A DNA stretch of 64,000 bases, from the NCBI GenBank assembly GCA_963995525.1, contig CAXEFP010000902.1:682001-746000 (forward strand), given 5' to 3'. The translations under genes were made by a program, and so were the position numbers. Positions 1-11,123 of this stretch are shown here, one piece after another (the first letter of the stretch is position 1; every line of letters begins with the position of its first letter). The notes beneath the pieces were generated by a model. That model had not been told where the DNA came from, did no database searches, and was given only the letters and a program-made list of their open reading frames with translations. This stretch comes from Escarpia spicata. Taxonomy: Eukaryota > Annelida > Polychaeta > Sabellida > Siboglinidae.

Positions 1-66
1 TGTCTGCCTTGCCCTCAAAGATAGTAATTAATTTATTAAATAAACGACAACCAAGAACACATGTTG
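1..66 (+). repeat. Representative 66-bp monomer
   Basis: First complete monomer in the window. It counts to about 33% GC and holds one CpG (in CGACAA). Bases 1-28 and 49-66 are the conserved flanks; most subfamily variation falls in bases 18-31 and 45-52. It contains ATTAAT (27-32), the odd palindrome TTTATTAAATAAA (32-44) and ACATGT (59-64). Conceptually each monomer adds 22 residues beginning SALPSKIVINLL on the + strand, and 22 residues containing IFEGKADTTCVLG on the - strand. Confidence 0.95.
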
Positions 67-72
67 TGTCTG
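32..72 (+). promoter_or_regulatory. Poly(A)-signal-like module, one per 66-bp monomer
   Basis: TTTATTAAATAAA at 32-44 is a 13-bp odd palindrome with 6-bp arms around one A. It therefore places AATAAA on the + strand (39-44) and on the - strand (complement of 32-37). On the + strand, AACACA follows at 55-60, then a GT-rich stretch TGTTGTGTCTG at 62-72, 17 bases after the hexamer. This matches the order of a metazoan polyadenylation site: AAUAAA, a CA cleavage site 10-30 nt downstream, then a GU-rich element. The arrangement recurs in most of the 332 monomers. It is lost where the site reads AATCAACC (for example 4925), AATACACG (833) or TTAATTAAACC (3601). The - strand hexamer has no obvious GT-rich tract after it. 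Function is inferred only. Confidence 0.4.
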
Positions 73-858
73 CCTTGCCCTCAAAGATAGTAATTAATTT
101 ATTAAATAAACCACGACCAAGAACACATGTTGTGTCTGCCTTGCCCTCAAAGATAGTAATCAATTTATTAAATAAACCACGACCAAGAACACATGTTGTG
201 TGTGCCTTGCCCTCAAAGATAGTAATCAATTTATTAAATAAACCACGACCAAGAACACATGCTGTGTCTGCCTTGCCCTCAAAGATAGTAATTAGTTTAT
301 TAAATAAACCACGACAAAGAACACATGTTGTGTCTGCCTTGCCCTCAAAGATAGTAATTAGTTTATTAAATAAACCACGACCAAGAACACATGTTGTGTC
401 TGCCTTGCCCTCAAAGATAGTAAATCATTTATTAAATAAACCACGACCAAGAACACATGTTGTGTCTGCCTTGCCCTCAAAGATAGTAATTAATTTATTA
501 AATAAACCACGAACAAGAACACATGTTGTGTCTGCCTTGCCCTCAAAGATAGTAATTAGTTTATTAAATAAACCACGACCAAGAACACATGTTGTGTGTG
601 CCTTGCCCTCAAAGATAGTAATTAGTTTATTAAATAAACGACAACCAAGAACACATGTTGTGTCTGCCTTGCCCTCAAAGATAGTAATTAGTTTATTAAA
701 TAAACGACAACCAAGAACACATGTTGTGTCTGCCTTGCCCTCAAAGATAGTAATTAGTTTATTAAATAAACGACAACCAAGAACACATGTTGTGTCTGCC
801 TTGCCCTCAAAGATAGTAATTAATTTATTAAATACACGACAACCAAGAACACATGTTG

Positions 859-3042
859 TGTCTGCCTTGCCCTCAAAGATAGTAATTAGTTTATTAAATA
901 AACGACAACCAAGAACACATGTTGTGTCTGCCTTGCCCTCAAAGATAGTAATTAGTTTATTAAATAAACCACGACCAAGAACACATGTTGTGTCTGCCTT
1001 GCCCTCAAACATAGTAATTAGTTTATTAAATAAACGACAACCAAGAACACATGTTGTGTCTGCCTTGCCCTCAAAGATAGTAATTAGTTTATTAAATAAA
1101 CGACAACCAAGAACACATGTTGTGTCTGCCTTGCCCTCAAAGATAGTAATTATTTTATTAAATAAACCACGACCAAGAACATATGTTGTGTCTGCCTTGC
1201 CCTCAAAGATAGTAATTAATTTATTAAATAAACCATGACCAAGAACACATGTTGTGTCTGCCTTGCCCTCAAAGATAGTAATTAATTTATTAAATAAACG
1301 ACAACCAAGAACACATGTTGTGTCTGCCTTGCCCTCAAAGATAGTAATTAATTTATTAAATAAACCACGACCAAGAACACATGTTGTGTCTGCCTTGCCC
1401 TCAAATATAGCAATTAGTTTATTAAATAAACCACGACCAAGAACACATGTTGTGTCTGCCTTGCCCTCAAAGATAGTAATTAGTTTATTAAATAAACGAC
1501 AACCAAGAACTCATGTTGTGTCTGCCTTGCCCTCAAAGATAGTAATTACTTTATTAAATAAACGACAACCAAGAACACATGTTGTGTCTGCCTTGCCCTC
1601 AAAGATAGTAATTAGTTTATTAAATAAACCACGACCAAGAACACATGTTGTGTCTGCTTTGCCCTCAAAGATAGTATTTAATTTATTAAATAAACCACGA
1701 CCAAGAACACATGTTGTGTCTGCCTTGCCCTCAAAGATAGTAATTAATTTATTAAATAAACGACAACCAAGAACACATGTTGTGTCTGCCTTGCCCTCAA
1801 AGATAGTAATTAATTTATTAAATAAACCACGACCAAGAACACATGTTGTGTCTGCCTTGCCTTCAAAGATAGTAATTAGTTTATTAAATAAACCACGAAC
1901 AAGAACACATGTTGTGTCTGCCTTGCCCTCAAAGATAGTAATTAGTTTATTAAATAAACCACGACCAAGAACACATGTTGTGTCTGCCTTGCCCTCAAAG
2001 ATAGTAATTAGTTTATTAAATAAACGACAACCAAGAACACATGTTGTGTCTGCCTTGCCCTCAAAGATAGTAATTAGTTTATTAAATAAACCACGACCAA
2101 GAACACATGTTGTGTCTGCCTTGCCCTCAAACATAGTAATTAGTTTATTAAATAAACGACAACCAAGAACACATGTTGTGTCTGCCTTGCCCTCAAAGAT
2201 AGTAATTAGTTTATTAAATAAACGACAACCAAGAACACATGTTGTGTCTGCCTTGCCCTCAAAGATAGTAATTATTTTATTAAATAAACCACGACCAAGA
2301 ACATATGTTGTGTCTGCCTTGCCCTCAAAGATAGTAATTAATTTATTAAATAAACCATGACCAAGAACACATGTTGTGTCTGCCTTGCCCTCAAAGATAG
2401 TAATTAATTTATTAAATAAACGACAACCAAGAACACATGTTGTGTCTGCCTTGCCCTCAAAGATAGTAACTAATTTATTAAATAAACCACGACCAAGAAC
2501 ACATGTTGTGTCTGCCTTGCCCTCAAATATAGCAATTAGTTTATTAAATAAACCACGACCAAGAACACATGTTGTGTCTGCCTTGCCCTCAAAGATAGTA
2601 ATTAGTTTATTAAATAAACGACAACCAAGAACTCATGTTGTGTCTGCCTTGCCCTCAAAGATAGTAATTACTTTATTAAATAAACGACAACCAAGAACAC
2701 ATGTTGTGTCTGCCTTGCCCTCAAAGATAGTAATTAGTTTATTAAATAAACCACGACCAAGAACACATGTTGTGTCTGCTTTGCCCTCAAAGATAGTATT
2801 TAATTTATTAAATAAACCACGACCAAGAACACATGTTGTGTCTGCCTTGCCCTCAAAGATAGTAATTAATTTATTAAATAAACGACAACCAAGAACACAT
2901 GTTGTGTCTGCCTTGCCCTCAAAGATAGTAATTAATTTATTAAATAAACCACGACCAAGAACACATGTTGTGTCTGCCTTGCCTTCAAAGATAGTAATTA
3001 GTTTATTAAATAAACCACGAACAAGAACACATGTTGTGTCTG
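859..3042 (+). repeat. 17-monomer (1122-bp) tandem duplication in the 66-bp array
   Basis: Monomers 14-29 (859-1914) and 31-46 (1981-3036) carry the same variants in the same order at an offset of 1122 bp (17 x 66). Matching markers include CAAACATAG (1007, 2129), CATATG (1180, 2302), CCATGACC (1234, 2356), CAAATATAGC (1402, 2524), GAACTCATG (1507, 2629), CTGCTTTG (1656, 2778) and CCTTCAAAG (1860, 2982). The few differences include AATTAAT versus AACTAAT near 1347 and 2469. The exact fit to whole monomers indicates in-register unequal exchange. Coordinates of individual markers are good to a few bases. Confidence 0.85.
1189..1254 (+). repeat. Boundary monomer with CCATGACC
   Basis: In this monomer the usual CCACGACC reads CCATGACC, a C-to-T change at the monomer's CpG, which turns CGA into TGA at 1236-1238 in the conceptual + strand frame. 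The same monomer recurs with the changed triplet ending at 2360, 4076, 17011, 18595 and 21235, and as a CCATGACC sibling ending at 16285. It usually follows a monomer with CATATG in place of CACATG. Its fixed neighbours make it a boundary marker of the higher-order repeat, copied by amplification rather than mutated afresh each time. A relative at 16083 reads CCATGCCC. Confidence 0.85.
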
Positions 3043-5635
3043 CCTTGCCCTCAAAGATAGTAATTAGTTTATTAAATAAACCACAACCAAGAACACATGT
3101 TATGTCTGTCTTGCCCTCAAAGATAGTAATTAGTTTATTAAATAAACCACGACCAAGAACACTTGTTGTGTCTGCCTTGCCCTCAAAGATAGTAATTAAT
3201 TTATTAAATAAACGACAACCAAGAACACATGTTGTGTCTGCCTTGCCCTCAAAGATAGTAATTAATTTATTAAATCAACCACGACCAAGAACACATGTTG
3301 TGTCTGCCTTGCCCTCAAATATAGCAATTAGTTTATTAAATAAACCACGACCAAGAACACATGTTGTGTCTGCCTTGCCCTCAAAGATAGTAATTAGTTT
3401 ATTAAATAAACGACAACCAAGAACTCATGTTGTGTCTGCCTTGCCCTCAAAGATAGTAATTACTTTATTAAATAAACGACAACCAAGAACACATGTTGTG
3501 TCTGCCTTGCCCTCAAAGATAGTAATTAGTTTATTAAATAAACCACGACCAAGAACACATGTTGTGTCTGCTTTGCCCTCAAAGATAGTAATTAATTTAT
3601 TAATTAAACCACGACCAAGAACACATGTTGTGTCTGCCTTGCCCTCAAAGATAGTAATTAATTTATTAAATAAACGACAACCAAGAACACATGTTGTGTC
3701 TGCCTTGCCCTCAAAGATAGTAATTAATTTATTAAATAAACCACGACCAAGAACACATGTTGTGTCTGCCTTGCCTTCAAAGATAGTAATTAGTTTATTA
3801 AATAAACCACGAACAAGAACACATGTTGTGTCTGCCTTGCCCTCAAAGATAGTAATTAATTTATTCAATAAACCACAACCAAGAACACATGTTGTGTCTG
3901 CCTTGCCCTCAAAGATAGTAATTAGTTTATTAAATAAACCACGACCAAGAACACATGTTGTGTCTGCTTTGCCCTCAAAGATAGTAATTATTTTATTAAA
4001 TAAACCACGACCAAGAACATATGTTGTGTCTGCCTTGCCCTCAAAGATAGTAATTAATTTATTAAATAAACCATGACCAAGAACACATGTTGTGTCTGCC
4101 TTGCCCTCAAAGATAGTAACTAATTTATTAAATAAACCACGACCAAGAACACATGTTGTGTCTGCCTTGCCCTCAAATATAGCAATTAGTTTATTAAATA
4201 AACCACGACCAAGAACACATGTTGTGTCTGCCTTGCCCTCAAAGATAGTAATTAGTTTATTAAATAAACGACAACCAAGAACTCATGTTGTGTCTGCCTT
4301 GCCCTCAAAGATAGTAATTACTTTATTAAATAAACGACAACCAAGAACACATGTTGTGTCTGCCTTGCCCTCAAAGATAGTAATTAGTTTATTAAATAAA
4401 CCACGACCAAGAACACATGTTGTGTCTGCTTTGCCCTCAAAGATAGTATTTAATTTATTAAATAAACCACGACCAAGAACACATGTTGTGTCTGCCTTGC
4501 CCTCAAAGATAGTAATTAATTTATTAAATAAACGACAACCAAGAACACATGTTGTGTCTGCCTTGCCCTCAAAGATAGTAATTAATTTATTAAATAAACC
4601 ACGACCAAGAACACATGTTGTGTCTGCCTTGCCTTCAAAGATAGTAATTAGTTTATTAAATAAACCACGAACAAGAACACATGTTGTGTCTGCCTTGCCC
4701 TCAAAGATAGTAATTAGTTTATTAAATAAACCACAACCAAGAACACATGTTATGTCTGTCTTGCCCTCAAAGATAGTAATTAGTTTATTAAATAAACCAC
4801 GACCAAGAACACTTGTTGTGTCTGCCTTGCCCTCAAAGATAGTAATTAATTTATTAAATAAACGACAACCAAGAACACATGTTGTGTCTGCCTTGCCCTC
4901 AAAGATAGTAATTAATTTATTAAATCAACCACGACCAAGAACACATGTTGTGTCTGCCTTGCCCTCAAATATAGCAATTAGTTTATTAAATAAACCACGA
5001 CCAAGAACACATGTTGTGTCTGCCTTGCCCTCAAAGATAGTAATTAGTTTATTAAATAAACGACAACCAAGAACTCATGTTGTGTCTGCCTTGCCCTCAA
5101 AGATAGTAATTACTTTATTAAATAAACGACAACCAAGAACACATGTTGTGTCTGCCTTGCCCTCAAAGATAGTAATTAGTTTATTAAATAAACCACGACC
5201 AAGAACACATGTTGTGTCTGCTTTGCCCTCAAAGATAGTAATTAATTTATTAATTAAACCACGACCAAGAACACATGTTGTGTCTGCCTTGCCCTCAAAG
5301 ATAGTAATTAATTTATTAAATAAACGACAACCAAGAACACATGTTGTGTCTGCCTTGCCCTCAAAGATAGTAATTAATTTATTAAATAAACCACGACCAA
5401 GAACACATGTTGTGTCTGCCTTGCCTTCAAAGATAGTAATTAGTTTATTAAATAAACCACGAACAAGAACACATGTTGTGTCTGCCTTGCCCTCAAAGAT
5501 AGTAATTAGTTTATTCAATAAACCACAACCAAGAACACATGTTGTGTCTGCCTTGCCCTCAAAGATAGTAATTAGTTTATTAAATAAACCACGACCAAGA
5601 ACACATGTTGTGTCTGCTTTGCCCTCAAAGATAGT
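2443..5635 (+). repeat. 25-monomer-offset (1650-bp) duplication in the 66-bp array
   Basis: 2443-3985 and 4093-5635 match monomer for monomer at an offset of 1650 bp (25 x 66). Each copy holds two consecutive 12-monomer cassettes. Shared private variants include AACTAATTT (2469, 4119), TTATGTCTGTC (3110, 4760), CACTTG (3160, 4810), AATCAACC (3275, 4925), TTAATTAAACC (3601, 5251) and TTATTCAATAAACC (3862, 5512). One noticed difference is AAT versus AGT at 3858 and 5508. The copies part where the first leads into the CATATG / CCATGACC boundary monomers and the second into a CGACAA monomer. Confidence 0.85.
2509..3300 (+). repeat. 12-monomer higher-order repeat cassette (792 bp)
   Basis: Monomers 39-50 form the cassette seen most often. 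It starts at the monomer with CAAATATAGCAATTAG (2509), then an AGT/CGACAA monomer ending in ACTCATG, an ACT monomer, an AGT/CCACGA monomer, a monomer with CTGCTTTG, a CGACAA and a CCACGA monomer, one with CCTTCAAAG and CCACGAAC, then the CCACAACC, CACTTG, CGACAA and AATCAACC monomers. It restarts at 3301, exactly 792 bp on. The CAAATATAGC starter reappears at about 4159, 4951, 6073, 7987, 9367, 10159, 10291, 10963, 12868, 13990, 15172, 16432, 17158, 18742 and 21382, with full or partial cassettes after it. Confidence 0.8.
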
Positions 5636-6239
5636 AATTAGTTTATTAAATAAACGACAACCAAGAACACATGTTGTGTCTGCCTTGCCCTCAAAGATAG
5701 TAATTAATTTGTTAAATAAACGACAACCAAGAACACATGTTGTGTCTGCCTTGCCCTCAAAGATAGTAATTAATTTATTAAATCAACCACGACCAAGAAC
5801 ACATGTTGTGTCTGCCTTGCCCTCAAAGATAGTAATTAATTTGTTAAATAAACGACAACCAAGAACACATGTTGTGTCTGCCTTGCCCTCAAAGATAGTA
5901 ATTAGTTTATTAAATAAACCACGACCAAGAACACATGTTGTGTCTGCCTTGCCCTCAAAGATAGTAATTAATTTATTAAATAAACGACAACCAAGAACAC
6001 ATGTTGTGTCTGCCTTGCCCTCAAAGATAGTAATTAATTTATTAAATCAACCACGACCAAGAACACATGTTGTGTCTGCCTTGCCCTCAAATATAGCAAT
6101 TAGTTTATTAAATAAAGCACGACCAAGAACACATGTTGTGTCTGCCTTGCCCTCAAAGATTGTAATTAGTTTATTAAATAAACGACAACCAAGAACACAT
6201 GTTGTGTCTGCCTTGCCCTCAAAGATAGTAATTAGTTTA

Positions 6240-9200
6240 TTAAATAAACGACAACCAAGAACACATGTTGTGTATGCCTTGCCCTAAAAGATAGTAATTT
6301 ATTAATTAAATAAACGACAACCAAGAACACATGTTGTGTCTGCCTTGCCCTCAAAGATAGTAATTAATTTATTAAATAAACGACGACCAAGAACACATGT
6401 TGTGTCTGCCTTGCCCTCAAAGATAGTAATTAGTTTATTAAATAAACGACAACCAAGAACACATGTTGTGTCTGCCTTGCCCTCAAAGATAGTAATTAAT
6501 TTATTAAATAAACGACAACCAAGAACACATGTTGTGTCTGCCTTGCCCTCAAAGATAGTAATTAATTTATTAAATAAACCACGACCAAGAACACATGTTG
6601 TGTCTGCCTTGCCCTCAAAGATAGTAATCAATTTATTAAATAAACCACGACCAAGAACACATGTTGTGTCTGCCTTGCCCTCAAAGATAGTAATCAATTT
6701 ATTAAATAAACCACGACCAAGAACACATGTTGTGTCTGCCTTGCCCTCAAAGATAGTAATTAGTTTATTAAATAAACCACGACCAAGAACACATGTTGTG
6801 TCTGCCTTGCCCTCAAAGATAGTAATTAGTTTATTAAATAAACCACGACCAAGAACACATGTTGTGTCTGCCTTGCCCTCAAAGATAGTAATTAATTTAT
6901 TAAATAAACCACGACCAAGAACACATGTTGTGTCTGCCTTGCCCTCAAAGATAGTAATTAATTTATTAAATAAACCACGAACAAGAACACATGTTGTGTC
7001 TGCCTTGCCCTCAAAGATAGTAATTAGTTTATTAAATAAACCACGACCAAGAACACATGTTGTGTGTGCCTTGCCCTCAAAGATAGTAATTAGTTTATTA
7101 AATAAACGACAACCAAGAACACATGTTGTGTCTGCCTTGCCCTCAAAGATAGTAATTAGTTTATTAAATAAACGACAACCAAGAACACATGTTGTGTCTC
7201 CCTTGCCCTCAAAGATAGTAATTAGTTTATTAAATAAACGACAACCAAGAACACATGTTGTGTCTGCCTTGCCCTCAAAGATAGTAATTAATTTATTAAA
7301 TACACGACAACCAAGAACACATGTTGTGTCTGCCTTGCCCTCAAAGATAGTAATTAGTTTATTAAATAAACGACAATCAAGAACACATGTTGTGTCTGCC
7401 TTGCCCTCAAAGATAGTAATAAGTTTATTAAATAAACCACGACCAAGAACACATGTTGTGTCTGCTTTGCCCTCAAAGATAGTATTTAATTTATTAAATA
7501 AACCACGACCAAGAATACATGTTGTGTCTGCCTTGCCCTCAAAGATAGTAATTAATTTATTAAATAAACGACAACCAAGAACACATGTTGTGTCTGCCTT
7601 GCCCTCAAAGATAGTAATTAATTTATTAAATAAACCACGACCAAGAACACATGTTGTGTCTGCCTTGCCTTCAAAGATAGTAATTAGTTTATTAAATAAA
7701 CCACGAACAAGAACACATGTTGTGTCTGCCTTGCCCTCAAAGATAGTAATTAGTTTATTAAATAAACCACAACCAAGAACACATGTTATGTCTGCCTTGC
7801 CCTCAAAGATAGTAATTAGTTTATTAAATAAACCACGACCAAGAACACTTGTTGTGTCTGCCTTGCCCTCAAAGATAGTAATTAATTTATTAAATAAACG
7901 ACAACCAAGAACACATGTTGTGTCTGCCTTGCCCTCAAAGATAGTAATTAATTTATTAAATCAACCACGACCAAGAACACATGTTGTGTCTGCCTTGCCC
8001 TCAAATATAGCAATTAGTTTATTAAATAAACCACGACCAAGAACACATGTTGTGTCTGCCTTGCCCTCAAAGATAGTAATTAGTTTATTAAATAAACGAC
8101 AACCAAGAACTCATGTTGTGTCTGCCTTGCCCTCAAAGATAGCAAATACTTTATTAAATAAACGACAACCAAGAACACATGTTGTGTCTGCCTTGCCCTC
8201 AAAGATAGTAATTAGTTTATTAAATAAACCACGACCAAGAACACATGTTGTGTCTGCTTTGCCCTCAAAGATAGTAATTAATTTATTAATTAAACCACGA
8301 CCAAGAACACATGTTGTGTCTGCCTTGCCCTCAAAGATAGTAATTAATTTATTAAATAAACGACAACCAAGAACACATGTTGTGTCTGCCTTGCCCTCAA
8401 AGATAGTAATTAATTTATTAAATAAACCACGACCAAGAACACATGTTGTGTCTGCCTTGCCTTCAAAGATAGTAATTAGTTTATTAAATAAACCACGAAC
8501 AAGAACACATGTTGTGTCTGCCTTGCCCTCAAAGATAGTAATTAGTTTATTAAATAAACCACAACCAAGAACACATGTTGTGTCTGCCTTGCCCTCAAAG
8601 ATAGTAATTAGTTTATTAAATAAACCACGACCAAGAACACATGTTGTGTCTGCTTTGCCCTCAAAGATAGTAATTAGTTTATTAAATAAACGACAACCAA
8701 GAACACATGTTGTGTCTGCCTTGCCCTCAAAGATAGTAATTAATTTGTTAAATAAACGACAACCAAGAACACATGTTGTGTCTGCCTTGCCCTCAAAGAT
8801 AATAATTAGTTTATTAAATAAACGACAACCAAGAAGACATGTTGTGTCTGCCTTGCCCTCAAAGATAGTAATTAGTTTATTAAATAAACGACAACCAAGA
8901 ACACATGTTGTGTCTGCCTTGCCCTCAAAGATAGTAATTAGTTTATTAAATAAACCACAACCAAGAACACATGTTGTGTCTGCCTTGCCCTCATACATAG
9001 TAATTAGTTTATTAAATAAACGACAACCAAGAACTCATGTTGTGTCTGCCTTGCCCTCAAAGATAGTAATTAATTTATTAAATAAACGACAACCAAGAAC
9101 ACATGTAGGGTCTGCCTTGCCCTCAAAGATAGTAATTAGTTTATTAAATAAACCACAACCAAGAACACATGTTATGTCTGCCTTGCCCTCAAAGATTGTA

Positions 9201-9780
9201 ATTAGTTTATTAAATAAACCACGACCAAGAACACTTGTTGTGTCTGCCTTGCCCTCAAAGATAGTAATTAATTTATTAAATAAACGACAACCAAGAACAC
9301 ATGTTGTGTCTGCCTTGCCCTCAAAGATAGTAATTAATTTATTAAATCAACCACGACCAAGAACACATGTTGTGTCTGCCTTGCCCTCAAATATAGCAAT
9401 TAGTTTATTAAATAAACCACGACCAAGAACACATGTTGTGTCTGCCTTGCCCTCAAATATAGTAATTAGTTTATTAAATAAACGACAACCAAGAACTCAT
9501 GTTGTGTCTGCCTTGCCCTCAAAGATAGTAATTACTTTATTAAATAAACGACAACCAAGAACATATGTTGTGTCTGCCTTGCCCTCAAAGATAGTAATTA
9601 GTTTATTAAATAAACCACGACCAAGAACACATGTTGTGTCTGCTTTGCCCTCAAAGATAGTAATTAATTTATTAATTAAACCAAGACCAAGAACACATGT
9701 TGTGTCTGCCTTGCCCTCAAAGATAGCAATTAATTTATTAAATAAACGACAACCAAGAACACATGTTGTGTCTGCCTTGC
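6240..9780 (+). repeat. Long duplicated block, copy 1 (partner near 11124-14398)
   Basis: From just before the CCCTAAAAG monomer, monomer order matches the block near 11124-14398 at an offset of 4884 bp (74 x 66). Shared markers run through CGACGACC, three CCACGA monomers with AATCAAT, the CCACGAAC monomer, the TGTGTGCC monomer, AATACACG, ATAAGTTT, GTATTTAATTT and the cassette series. This copy has private changes absent from copy 2: CTCCCTTG at 7199, GACAATCAAG at 7371, AGAATACATG near 7511, ATAGCAAATAC at 8150 and CATACATAG at 8992. Four monomers between about 8905 and 9170, including the CATACATAG monomer, are missing from copy 2. Confidence 0.8.
6271..6336 (+). repeat. Degenerate boundary monomer (CCCTAAAAG)
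   Basis: This monomer reads TGTATGCC at its start and CCCTAAAAG in place of CCCTCAAAG, and its AT-rich middle is altered (ATTTATTAATTAAATAAA) without length change. The C-to-A change creates a TAA at 6285-6287 in the conceptual + frame. Sister copies at 11155-11220 and about 15378-15443 carry the same three marks, except that their middle reads ATTTATTTATTAAATAAA. All three are followed by a CGACGACC monomer, so this is a second type of higher-order boundary. Confidence 0.85.
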
Positions 9781-11123
9781 CCTCAAAGATAGTAATTAAT
9801 TTATTAAATAAACCACGACCAAGAACACATGTTGTGTCTGCCTTGCCTTCAAAGATAGTAATTAGTTTATTAAATAAACCACGAACAAGAACACATGTTG
9901 TGTCTGCCTTGCCCTCAAAGATAGTAATTAGTTTATTAAATAAACCACAACCAAGAACACATGTTATGTCTGCCTTGCCCTCAAAGATGGTAATTAATTT
10001 ATTAAATAAACCACGACCAAGAACACTTGTTGTGTCTGCCTTGCCCTCAAAGATAGTAATTAATTTATTAAATAAACGACAACCAAGAACACATGTTGTG
10101 TCTGCCTTGCCCTCAAAGATAGTAATTAATTTATTAAATCAACCACGACCAAGAACACATGTTGTGTCTGCCTTGCCCTCAAATATAGCAATTAGTTTAT
10201 TAAATAAACCACGACCAAGAACACATGTTGTGTCTGCCTTGCCCTCAAAGATAGTAATTAATTTATTAAATAAACCACGACCAAGAACACATGTTGTGTC
10301 TGCCTTGCCCTCAAATATAGCAATTAGTTTATTAAATAAACCACGAACAAGAACACATGTTGTGTCTGCCTTGCCCTCAAAGATAGTAATTAGTTTATTC
10401 AATAAACCACAACCAAGAACACATGTTGTGTCTGCCTTGCCCTCAAAGATAGTAATTAGTTTATTAAATAAACCACGACCAAGAACACATGTTGTGTCTG
10501 CTTTGCCCTCAAAGATAGTAATTAGTTTATTAAATAAACGACAACCAAGAACACATGTTGTGTCTGCCTTGCCCTCAAAGATAGTAATTAATTTGTTAAA
10601 TAAACGACAACCAAGAACACATGTTATGTCTGCCTTGCCCTCAAAGATAGTAATTAATTTATTAAATCAACCACGACCAAGAACACATGTTGTGTCTGCC
10701 TTGCCCTCAAAGATAGTAATTAATTTGTTAAATAAACGACAACCAAGAACACATGTTGTGTCTGCCTTGCCCTCAAAGATAGTAATTAGTTTATTAAATA
10801 AACCACGACCAAGAACACATGTTGTGTCTGCCTTGCCCTCAAAGATAGTAATTAATTTATTAAATAAACGACAACCAAGAACACATGTTGTGTCTGCCTT
10901 GCCCTCAAAGATAGTAATTAATTTATTAAATCAACCACGACCAAGAACACATGTTGTGTCTGCCTTGCCCTCAAATATAGCAATTAGTTTATTAAATAAA
11001 GCACGACCAAGAACACATGTTGTGTCTGCCTTGCCCTCAAAGATTGTAATTAGTTTATTAAATAAACGACAACCAAGAACACATGTTGTGTCTGCCTTGC
11101 CCTCAAAGATAGTAATTAGTTTA

